This document shows positions 19,145-26,310 of a stretch of 64,000 bases of DNA, in pieces. Positions within the stretch are counted from its first letter, which is position 1. Each line of letters begins with the position of its first letter. The translations under genes and the position numbers were made by a program. The notes beneath the pieces were generated by a model. The model searched no databases, was not told where the DNA came from, and saw only the letters and a program-made list of their open reading frames with translations. Source of the DNA: Candidatus Heimdallarchaeota archaeon (GTDB taxonomy: Archaea > Asgardarchaeota > Heimdallarchaeia > Hodarchaeales > Hodarchaeaceae); NCBI GenBank assembly GCA_020353515.1, contig CP070695.1, positions 4,189,913 through 4,253,912 of the forward strand, read 5' to 3'.

Positions 19145-20350
19145 ATGAAATTCTCAAATTTAGATAAAGTACTTTTCAGCATATTAGCAGCCTTAATTGT
19201 TCTCTTTAACCTCTTTAAGGAATCTCTTGATCCATTATTACTTGTTTTTTTTATGTTCATTGGTTTAGTGATTGCTATTCTTGCTTCTGAAAAAGCAGTT
19301 GGAGGAGTAGAGATTCTCGGCAAGAAACTCGGATTAACACCCTATGTTTCTGGAGTATTATCAAGTCTAGCGAGTAATTCACCAGAACTAGCAATTGGTG
19401 CTTTTGCAATTTTGAGTGGTAAGGTGGAATTTGCTATTGCTTTCATTATCATCGCTACTGGTTTTAATATTCTCATGTTAGGATTATTAGTAATCATTGG
19501 TAATTTTAAAAGGAAGGGAGCAATTATTATTCCTGAAGAGGTTATTGATGTTGAAGTACCAATTGTGAGGGTAGCAATTGTTATCGTCGGATCTATTTTT
19601 GTGTATGGAATTGTTTTATTTGTTCTCGAAGTCTTTGAAATAGCAACATCACCTTCAGGTGAACACACTATACCTCTCCTTCCCTACGAAGCAAATGTCA
19701 TAATGGTTTTAGTCTACATCCTTTATTTATTTTTCATTCTAAGACATAACCTCCAGAAAAAGACTCGATCAAATCTTGATAGTCAAGAAAAAGGAGAACC
19801 TCATGTTATTGAACCTTCAGTCAGTCGAAATTACTTAATCTTTGTATTAGTTGTAGCATTTGCAATGATCTTTTTCGCGGGAGAAATGATATCTTCTTCA
19901 GTTGAACATTTCCTCGCTCAGGATCCGATATTTAATGAATTCCAGCTTGCATTTTTTATAGGTGCAGCAGCGTCTATTCCTGAACACGCAATAGCCCTCC
20001 TCGCTGTTAGACATGAAGGAGGAATTGAACTAGGATTAGGTAACCTTATTGCAGGAAGTATGCAGAATCTCTTATTAATGACTGGATTGGTTTCACTTTT
20101 CTCATACGTAGCATCTTTACTCGGAATACCTGGTAACAATCCTCAAGGGATTCCATTGATTCATGAAGTCGCTGGGGAAATTCCCATCCCATTCCTTCTG
20201 GTTCAATTTGGTTTCGCATGGTTACTCTTGTTTCTAATTAAATCTTCTATGACGGATGACAGACGTCTAGACGTATACGAGGGATTTACTATCACTGTTG
20301 CTCAAGTCTTTGTCTTCATCATTTTCCTGCGTGGTATTCTGGCGTTTTAA
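19145..20350 (+). CDS. CaCA-family sodium/calcium (cation/H+) exchanger
   Basis: A 401-residue membrane protein with about ten helices and the two inverted alpha-repeats of the Ca2+/cation antiporter superfamily. The first has SNSPELAIGAFAI (about 76-88), the second AASIPEHAIALLAV (about 273-286), with the acidic residue that binds the ion in each. A polar cytosolic loop (about 200-225) lies between the halves. Members exchange Ca2+ for Na+ or H+ at the cell membrane. Start is ATG at 19145. A Ca2+ ATPase lies 6 kb away, so calcium export may be served twice. The ion is inferred from the family. Confidence 0.82.
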   Translation: MKFSNLDKVLFSILAALIVLFNLFKESLDPLLLVFFMFIGLVIAILASEKAVGGVEILGKKLGLTPYVSGVLSSLASNSPELAIGAFAILSGKVEFAIAFIIIATGFNILMLGLLVIIGNFKRKGAIIIPEEVIDVEVPIVRVAIVIVGSIFVYGIVLFVLEVFEIATSPSGEHTIPLLPYEANVIMVLVYILYLFFILRHNLQKKTRSNLDSQEKGEPHVIEPSVSRNYLIFVLVVAFAMIFFAGEMISSSVEHFLAQDPIFNEFQLAFFIGAAASIPEHAIALLAVRHEGGIELGLGNLIAGSMQNLLLMTGLVSLFSYVASLLGIPGNNPQGIPLIHEVAGEIPIPFLLVQFGFAWLLLFLIKSSMTDDRRLDVYEGFTITVAQVFVFIIFLRGILAF

Positions 20351-20374
20351 GGCTCCCCTCCCTCTTTTTTCTCA
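20351..20374 (+). terminator. Pyrimidine-rich terminator after the exchanger gene
   Basis: Directly after the stop codon comes CCCCTCCC followed by a run of T. The same C-rich block and T-run follow the surface-protein genes ending at 39146 and 54097, matching the T-rich terminators typical of archaea. Confidence 0.45.
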
Positions 20375-20409
20375 TCTTAACCCATATCGTTACTCAGCGC
20401 ATAAAACAC

Positions 20410-20494
20410 AGATATCGTACTCTTTCTTTATCCCATTTCCTTCTTGATTCTGCGATAAGTACTGCTTTTCTCTCTATATCTGTTTTATACTTTC
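20410..20494. repeat. Direct repeat, copy 1
   Basis: About 85 bases that recur with some changes at 20702-20789. The last 34 bases (20461-20494, beginning ACTGCTTTTCTCTCTATATC) are identical in both copies. The left part is about 70 to 80 percent alike by eye. Confidence 0.75.
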
Positions 20495-20701
20495 GACAAC
20501 GATTTAGTTTCTTTGTGCATGAGTACATGTAACTCTATGTACTTCATATTATACTAATTATATTAAACCTTGTATGATGGAATTTTCTAGAAGAATTTTA
20601 ACTACCTTTGAATGTGTCAGCTGACCGATTAGCAGGCTTTGATTGAGTTAATTTTATAAAATTAAATTCCCTCTCGTCCCATTTTTTCTGATTCTTAGCA
20701 A

Positions 20702-20789
20702 AGATATCTTAGAACTCTTTCCTTGTCTAATTTCCTTCTTAATTCTGTGATTATTACTGCTTTTCTCTCTATATCTGTTTTATACTTTC
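20702..20789. repeat. Direct repeat, copy 2
   Basis: Second copy of the element at 20410-20494, some 290 bases further right. The identical 34-base core is at 20756-20789. It is not flanked by any transposase gene, and the arms show no terminal inverted repeat. Confidence 0.75.
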
Positions 20790-20981
20790 TAGACTTTCTA
20801 GGGCCACCTAGATTCTTAGTACTTGAATAAATGCAAATCTATATAAAATTAATCCAACGCTATAAATGATTTCTAAATAAAAATAGAATCTCTTCAGATC
20901 TTAAACTGGGTTATACTGTTACTGTTTGTTTCATAAAAATTCCAATTCACCTAATCTGAATTTATAAGCTAGCAGGAACAG

Positions 20982-21368
20982 TTAAAAGCTGATGAACCAG
21001 TCCACAACTTTCTGGTTCTTAATTGAGAGAAAAATTCTTTTTCCTTCTCGGATTCGAGATATTAAACCTGCATCCTCCAGCAATGAGAGATGATGAGACA
21101 CCGTTGCTTGAGCAAGATTCGTTAAATATTCAAGTTCACAAGGACATTTTACACTATTATTTATGGCTGCTAGAATTTGAATTCGAACTGGATGGTTTAA
21201 AGCTTTTATTTGTTTTATGAATTCTTTGAACTGTGTTTGTTCCTCTAAAGTGTTGAGCTTGCTTTTAAGGATCTTTAATTCCTCTATTCGATTCGGAACA
21301 GACTTCCAGTCTACCAATTCTGAGTCTAGCAGGTCTTTTAATTTTTCTTTCAGTACCGAAACACTCAT
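20982..21368 (-). CDS. arsR: ArsR-family metal/metalloid-sensing repressor
   Basis: A 128-residue winged-helix regulator. The recognition region reads LAQATVSHHLSLLEDAGLISRIREGKRIFLSI, as in ArsR/SmtB proteins. Just before the helix-turn-helix is a KCPCELE motif (Cys 75 and 77), equivalent to the ELCVCDL metalloid site of ArsR. The first 45 residues form an extra helical segment. ArsR proteins sit on the operator as dimers and leave it when As(III) or Sb(III) binds the cysteines. It is divergent from the arsenic efflux genes, with a palindromic operator candidate in between (21472-21512), so it most likely represses that cluster and itself. Confidence 0.85.
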   Translation of the reverse strand: MSVSVLKEKLKDLLDSELVDWKSVPNRIEELKILKSKLNTLEEQTQFKEFIKQIKALNHPVRIQILAAINNSVKCPCELEYLTNLAQATVSHHLSLLEDAGLISRIREGKRIFLSIKNQKVVDWFISF

Positions 21369-21471
21369 TTTAGAATAGGCCTCAATTCATTTCTAAATAT
21401 CAAAATTCGCTCTAAAAAGATATCCTGATGATTATATCAAAATATTTATGCCTCTTCATAATTTTAAATAT

Positions 21472-21512
21472 TTCGATATTTCGATATGTTTATATATCGA
21501 AGATTATCGATA
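21472..21512. promoter_or_regulatory. Candidate ArsR operator: repeated TTCGATAT palindromes
   Basis: Two tandem copies of TTCGATAT (21472-21479, 21480-21487) are followed after GTTTAT by the inverted copy ATATCGAA (21494-21501), and then by the self-palindrome TATCGATA (21505-21512). The array lies between arsR and the permease. It falls inside the extended open frame of the permease, which argues that the true permease start is downstream. Confidence 0.55.
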
Positions 21513-21564
21513 TGATTTGAAAAAACTCTCGAAGAAGGACAAATACTTGGTTGATATCGTTGGA

Positions 21565-22923
21565 ATGATTCAAGGAGCACTAGAGAGTGCTATAGGAACT
21601 CTACTGGATTACCTCTCTCTTCATGTGTTGCTTTGTCTTGTTCCTGCTTTCTTTATTGCCGGAGCTATGGCTTATTTTATTCCTAAAGACTTAATTACAC
21701 GATATATAGGAAAAGATGCTGACCCGAAAATAGCCTATCCTATGGCCATGGCTGGAGGTTTCCTGTTAGCAGTCTGTAGTTGTACAGTTCTCCCGTTATT
21801 TGTGAGTATTTGGAAACGGGGAGCAGGGTTGGGGCCAGCGATAACTTTCTTGTTTGTTGCACCTGCAATTAACATTCTTGCACTGACTTATACAGGAACC
21901 CTTATAGGAATGGACATTGCCATAACACGAGGAATTCTAGCTATGTTTTTTTCTATCTTGATTGGGTTAATTATGGCGACTGTTTTTGGAAAGGAAATAG
22001 ATCAAAATAAGAGTCACATAAATAATCCAGTCAGTATCACTACAGATCTAACACAACAACCCAATATTACCGATAAAATGGAGGTTTCTAAATCAAACAT
22101 TCTTTTAATTATTGGACTAGGAATCGCTTCGATATCTTTAGCTACCTTAGATTCTAATACAATTAGCACTCTGGGTAATACTCTTTTCTCGGGGTTGACC
22201 AGAATAGTTCCATTTCTTCAGACCCCGCCTCTTCTTCAAACCATCATCTTTCTCTTAGGCTTGTTGATTCTCATTATTCTAACTTTCAAAATTCCTAGTA
22301 AGGAATTAGTACTGTTTCTCTGGTTAGTGTATATACTAATGACAGGCACATCTCAAATCACATATTTTTCCGAGGATCTTAGTCTATTGGGTGTTGTCAT
22401 AAGTTCCGCTATAAGTAATATGATGATTAAACTCCTCTTGACAGGGTTGGTGGTTCTTGGATTACTTCTTTTCGTATGGAACAAGTTTGATACAGATGAC
22501 ATTAATGCTTGGCTCTTCGAGACGTGGATCTTTATAAAATCCATTTTTCCTTTAATTATAGTGGGCGTGGTCATTGCTGGCTTTGTAAAATTCTTTATTC
22601 CCCCTGAATTAGTGATAACACTGGTAGGACGTAATACTGTTCTCGCAAATCTAACTGGTGTCCTGTTTGGTGTGTTTATGTACTTTCCCACATTGATGGA
22701 GGTACCTATTGCCCGAATATTTTTAGACCTGGGTATGGCTCGTGGGCCATTGTTAGCATACTTATTAGCAGACCCAGAATTGTCCATACAGAGTATTCTT
22801 GTGACTCGGAAATATTTGGGCGATAAAAGAAATACATTTTACATTATCTTGGTAACAATATTTACTACTCTTGCTGGATTAATTTTTGGATTGTTCTTAG
22901 GCCAAGGAATAGGTTTATGGTGA
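21565..22923 (+). CDS. ArsP/YraQ-type permease (metalloid or organoarsenical efflux)
   Basis: A membrane protein of about 452 residues with two homologous halves. The N-terminal half has the family FFIAGAMAYFIP and LLAVCSCTVLPLF motifs; the CSC cysteines are the likely metalloid-binding pair in ArsP. The C-terminal half has MYFPTLMEVPIARIFLDLGM. Relatives export trivalent organoarsenicals or metals. The open frame runs back to 21448, but that segment overlaps the operator palindromes. The ATG at 21565 starts right at the amphipathic MIQGALES and is my choice. It is the first gene of the ars cluster and 37 bases before Acr3. ArsP is the best guess; a related Cu/Zn exporter is possible. Confidence 0.72.
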   Translation: MIQGALESAIGTLLDYLSLHVLLCLVPAFFIAGAMAYFIPKDLITRYIGKDADPKIAYPMAMAGGFLLAVCSCTVLPLFVSIWKRGAGLGPAITFLFVAPAINILALTYTGTLIGMDIAITRGILAMFFSILIGLIMATVFGKEIDQNKSHINNPVSITTDLTQQPNITDKMEVSKSNILLIIGLGIASISLATLDSNTISTLGNTLFSGLTRIVPFLQTPPLLQTIIFLLGLLILIILTFKIPSKELVLFLWLVYILMTGTSQITYFSEDLSLLGVVISSAISNMMIKLLLTGLVVLGLLLFVWNKFDTDDINAWLFETWIFIKSIFPLIIVGVVIAGFVKFFIPPELVITLVGRNTVLANLTGVLFGVFMYFPTLMEVPIARIFLDLGMARGPLLAYLLADPELSIQSILVTRKYLGDKRNTFYIILVTIFTTLAGLIFGLFLGQGIGLW

Positions 22924-22960
22924 TTATTGATGCCGATATAATAAATTGAGGTTTAGGAAA

Positions 22961-24013
22961 ATGAGTAAAACAAAAACTGTAACTGGAGAAATGTCAATAT
23001 TGGATAAATTTCTCCCAGTGTTTATTATTGCAGCCATGATTCTAGGACTGTTCATGAATCGGCTATTACCCAATATTCAGGATATTTTCAGCCAAGTTCA
23101 AATTGACACTGTCTCGCTCCCCATTGCTGTTGGACTGCTCTGGATGATGTATCCAGTATTAGCTAAGGTGCAATACGAGAAGATTCCTCAGGCACTCCAA
23201 GAATATAAACTCTTTGGTACATCACTTGTTCAGAACTGGATCATTGGCCCGATTCTCATGACATTACTTGCATGGATATTTTTAGCGGATTATCCTGGGT
23301 ACCGAGAGGGAATAATCCTCGTTGGGTTAGCTCGATGCATCGCAATGGTTCTAATCTGGAATATGCTTGCTGGAGGAGACGCAGAAAAATGTGCCATTCT
23401 CGTAGCTCTTAACAGCGTCTTTCAAATTTTCTTCTACGCCATTTATGCTTGGTTTTTCATTGGGATTACGAATATCGACATTTTAGATATTGCGCGGAGT
23501 GTCTTTATTTTCTTAGGTATACCCTTAATTGCTGGATTTTTAACGAGAGAAGTATTCCGTCGTCGAAAGGGTGATGATTGGTACAACAGTGTCTTCATTC
23601 CGAAACTTGGCCCAACAGCTATAATTGGTTTGTTATTCACGGTGGTAGCAATGTTTTCTATGCAGGGCGAAAAAATCCTTGGCCAACCATTGGATATCTT
23701 GATTATTGCTGTTCCTCTCTTTATCTACTTCTTTGGGATGTTCCTACTAAGCTTTCTCCTCTCGTTTCTCTTAAAGTTTAATTATTCCGAAACGGTTACC
23801 CTCTCGTTTACTGCAGCTTCAAATAATTTTGAACTCGCCATTGCGGTTGCCATCGCTACTTTCGGGATCAATTCAGATCAGGCATTAGCTACCGTGGTTG
23901 GGCCTCTGATTGAGGTGCCTGTATTATTATTATTGGTGTATCTAGCTCTTTGGCTTAAGCAATATCTTTTCAAAACTGAAATTCCAAGTACTGAACCAAG
24001 TAATGTTTCGTGA
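22961..24013 (+). CDS. acr3: Acr3-type arsenite efflux permease
   Basis: About 350 residues with ten helices, a full-length Acr3 (bile-acid/arsenite transporter superfamily). The motif GLARCIAMVLIWN holds the conserved cysteine needed for As(III) transport, and the later SFTAASNNFELAIAVAIATFG is also characteristic. It expels arsenite using the membrane potential. The ATG at 22961 is chosen over a TTG at 22946 because a GAGG lies between them. The gene lies between the ArsP-like permease and two thioredoxin-like genes, all on the same strand with short gaps, and is presumably under the ArsR operator. Confidence 0.93.
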   Translation: MSKTKTVTGEMSILDKFLPVFIIAAMILGLFMNRLLPNIQDIFSQVQIDTVSLPIAVGLLWMMYPVLAKVQYEKIPQALQEYKLFGTSLVQNWIIGPILMTLLAWIFLADYPGYREGIILVGLARCIAMVLIWNMLAGGDAEKCAILVALNSVFQIFFYAIYAWFFIGITNIDILDIARSVFIFLGIPLIAGFLTREVFRRRKGDDWYNSVFIPKLGPTAIIGLLFTVVAMFSMQGEKILGQPLDILIIAVPLFIYFFGMFLLSFLLSFLLKFNYSETVTLSFTAASNNFELAIAVAIATFGINSDQALATVVGPLIEVPVLLLLVYLALWLKQYLFKTEIPSTEPSNVS

Positions 24014-24052
24014 AATAAAAAATGATGTATAAATCAAAAGAACGGAGGTTTA

Positions 24053-24307
24053 ATGGATATGACAAGAATATTAGAAGTTTTTGGACCTGGTTGCGCAAAA
24101 TGCAAGGCCTTGAAAAAAAGTACAGAAGAAGCTGTTGAAAAACTAGGCTGGCAAGATGTAGAAATTCTCTATAACACTGATATGGGTGAAGTAATCCAAA
24201 GGGGAATAACTGCTACCCCCGCATTAGCCATTGATGGGAAAATAGTGCTATCTGGTCAGTATCTTCCTACAAATAAACTTGTACAACTACTTCAAGAAAT
24301 TGTATGA
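24053..24307 (+). CDS. Small thioredoxin-fold protein with CxxC
   Basis: 84 residues with a redox CxxC near the N-terminus (FGPGCAKCKALKK) and a cis-proline ATPALAIDGK loop, the layout of the small MTH895/TM0996 family of thioredoxin-like proteins. A strong GGAGGT lies four bases before the ATG. It would be cytosolic and could pass electrons to a membrane carrier such as CcdA or to an arsenic reductase. It lies 39 bases after acr3, in the same operon. Its partner is inferred from neighbours only. Confidence 0.8.
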   Translation: MDMTRILEVFGPGCAKCKALKKSTEEAVEKLGWQDVEILYNTDMGEVIQRGITATPALAIDGKIVLSGQYLPTNKLVQLLQEIV

Positions 24308-24331
24308 AACTCTCAAGTGAAAGAGATTAAA

Positions 24332-24583
24332 ATGACATGTCCTAAAGTTGAAGTATTCTCCCCTGCAGAAGCTTGTGGTTGTTCATTTGCTGTGTGGATT
24401 GGAAAGGTCTGGGATATTCTTTTGAAATATAAGGATCAACTTGAAATTGTGAGTCTGACCTCTGATTCTCCCCAGGCACACGAACTTGGAGTGGGTGGTC
24501 GAACTGTTGTGATTAACGGCGAAGTCACCCCAGTTTTCTTACTTGAGCGAAAAATCCAAGAACTACTCTATCGAAATCATTGA
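24332..24583 (+). CDS. Small thioredoxin-like protein with CGC motif
   Basis: About 83 residues. It has a thioredoxin-like arrangement with a CGC (EACGCSFAVW) in place of CxxC, and a short VGGRTVVINGEVTPVF strand-turn region with a proline in the cis-Pro position. A GTG at 24317 is an alternative start and would add five residues; neither start has a strong ribosome binding site. It follows the CxxC thioredoxin by ten to 25 bases, so it belongs to the same transcript. The closely spaced cysteines could bind arsenite or take part in thiol transfer. Family not firmly recognised. Confidence 0.65.
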   Translation: MTCPKVEVFSPAEACGCSFAVWIGKVWDILLKYKDQLEIVSLTSDSPQAHELGVGGRTVVINGEVTPVFLLERKIQELLYRNH

Positions 24584-24694
24584 TGTTGAATGATGTTACT
24601 TAATGGAGACAATCATAATGACCGCTAGTTTTCAGTTTGGAGCAGCCTAATTAGATAACGGAGATGTAAACCCCTATCTCAAAGTGAGAAAAAC

Positions 24695-25567
24695 ATGGAT
24701 TTTGCTTCTATCTATTTTCCTATTCTCGGTTTTGTGGATCCAGATCAAATTGGGTTACTTATCTTCTTTCTAGGTGGTTTAGCTACTGCAATATCCCCTT
24801 GTTTGTTTCCAATACTTCCTATCTCGCTCATTCGCATGTTTGGTGCCGATTCGCGTAAGAAAGCACTAACAATAACTTCGGTGCTTGTTTCAGGTGAAAT
24901 CTTGGCTTTTCTGTTTTTATTTTTTGCCATCTCTCTCCTTTCTGAATTTTTAAGACAAAATTTCCTCAATTTAAATGCTATTATGGGTGTTATATTAATA
25001 ATAATAGGTATTTTTCTGATAGTTCCTGAATTACGTGAGCTTAGCGCCAAATTACCCAATCCTCAGTTAAGCATTGGTAATGACTCAGTTAGATATCTTG
25101 ATGCTTTTATTTTAGGTTTTGGATACTGTTTAATAGCAGCACCATGTGCAGGAACAATTTTTGCCTCTTTAACATTTCTCATTCTTGCTGGGGAAAATTT
25201 AATGTTCAAGATATTCTGGTTCCCAGTATTCGCTCTAGGTCTTGCCTTACCATATTATGTTCTTGCATTTTCTGCTAGTGAATTTCGAATTCAAATTGCC
25301 CAATGGATTGTTGCGAGAAATAATGTCATTAATATTGGAATGGGTTTTCTCCTAGTTGTTTTTGGAATTGGAATGATATTAGCTCGGTTTACTGGGACTC
25401 CTTGGTGGCACTTGTATGGAGACGCTCTTACGGGAGTACTGGTATTATTACTCCTCTTTTTTGCGTCTGTTGCCTTAATCTTCTTTTCCCGTCATCGTAG
25501 GGTGAAAAACATTAAAAATTTGGAATTTTCTGATCAAGAATTCTCACAAAAGGACGAAAAAGAGTAG
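24695..25567 (+). CDS. ccdA: CcdA/DsbD-type thiol-disulfide membrane transporter
   Basis: A 290-residue membrane protein with about seven helices. Two conserved cysteine motifs are visible, AISPCLFPILPI (about 33-44) and AAPCAGTIFASL (about 150-161). These are the paired cysteines that carry reducing equivalents from cytosolic thioredoxin across the membrane in CcdA and DsbD. In this cluster it is placed between cytosolic thioredoxins and an exported TlpA-like protein 22 bases downstream, the natural order of such a relay. Cytochrome c maturation is the usual role, but no cytochrome genes are nearby. Confidence 0.88.
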   Translation: MDFASIYFPILGFVDPDQIGLLIFFLGGLATAISPCLFPILPISLIRMFGADSRKKALTITSVLVSGEILAFLFLFFAISLLSEFLRQNFLNLNAIMGVILIIIGIFLIVPELRELSAKLPNPQLSIGNDSVRYLDAFILGFGYCLIAAPCAGTIFASLTFLILAGENLMFKIFWFPVFALGLALPYYVLAFSASEFRIQIAQWIVARNNVINIGMGFLLVVFGIGMILARFTGTPWWHLYGDALTGVLVLLLLFFASVALIFFSRHRRVKNIKNLEFSDQEFSQKDEKE

Positions 25568-25589
25568 AATAAATGATAAGGTGGCTTGA

Positions 25590-26246
25590 TTGAGTCGTAG
25601 ACAGAGACGAAGAATTCCAAAAGGGAAGAAAGAAGAAAATTCGTCTTACGAAGAAGTTCTTGAAGGATTAGATCGTATCCAGAACAGAATGAAACGGGAA
25701 GTCAAGAGTAAAGTTGTGAAATCAAGGAGTTATTTTAACATATTCATCATCCTTGCAGTTGTTGTAGTAATTTCAAGCATAGGAATAGGGGTATTATTTC
25801 CAACTATCCCTCAAAACTCTTCTTCCAATAAATCCTCCGAATCCACAGGTGAAAATCCTTCAACGGATACATTGAAATTAATATTTCAAGATTTAGATAG
25901 TACTAACTTTAATCTAATTCAGTATCGTGGCCAACATATTATATTAGATTTCATGGGAACATATTGCGAACCATGTGCAAAGCAAATTGAAATTCTCAAA
26001 GAGTTTACAGAACAGTATCCTTATGTAGTCATCATATCAGCATCTTCCGAAGATATTACTCATCTTGCTACATATAAGACGCAAAATAAAATATCTTGGA
26101 AAATTGTTAAGGATATTTATAGTGTTTCAACTACACTTCAGATCACCTATATTCCTACCATAATTCATTTTTCACCAGAATATACAGAAACGCATCGAAA
26201 TGTAGGATTGACTGATGTAGAAACACTCTCCTCATGGGTTTCTTGA
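25590..26246 (+). CDS. TlpA/ResA-like membrane-anchored thioredoxin
   Basis: 218 residues: a basic, helical cytosolic segment (1-47), one transmembrane helix (about 49-70), a Ser/Asn-rich linker, then a thioredoxin-like domain with a CxxC (MGTYCEPCAKQ) and a cis-proline TYIPTII. The domain faces outward and would be reduced by the neighbouring CcdA. Start is a TTG preceded by GGTGG six bases upstream; no ATG is available. It is the last gene of the ars cluster. The target of its thiol activity (extracytoplasmic disulfides or a bound metalloid) is not known. Confidence 0.8.
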   Translation: MSRRQRRRIPKGKKEENSSYEEVLEGLDRIQNRMKREVKSKVVKSRSYFNIFIILAVVVVISSIGIGVLFPTIPQNSSSNKSSESTGENPSTDTLKLIFQDLDSTNFNLIQYRGQHIILDFMGTYCEPCAKQIEILKEFTEQYPYVVIISASSEDITHLATYKTQNKISWKIVKDIYSVSTTLQITYIPTIIHFSPEYTETHRNVGLTDVETLSSWVS

Positions 26247-26310
26247 ATTAAAATGGAATTAAGTAGATAAACAATTCTACAACAAAAAATACATTGTTTT
26301 TTTTTCTCTC

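Larger units (their letters stand above)
20351..20981. other. Intergenic stretch carrying a duplicated element
   Basis: No gene was found in this 631-base gap between the exchanger and arsR stop codons. It contains two copies of an imperfect direct repeat (see the two repeat entries). Most of the stretch is AT-rich and low in complexity. Confidence 0.5.

Noticed and set aside
20410..20789. Reading the direct repeats as a CRISPR array.
   Set aside because: Only two imperfect copies with a gap of about 200 bases between them, no regular spacers and no cas genes.
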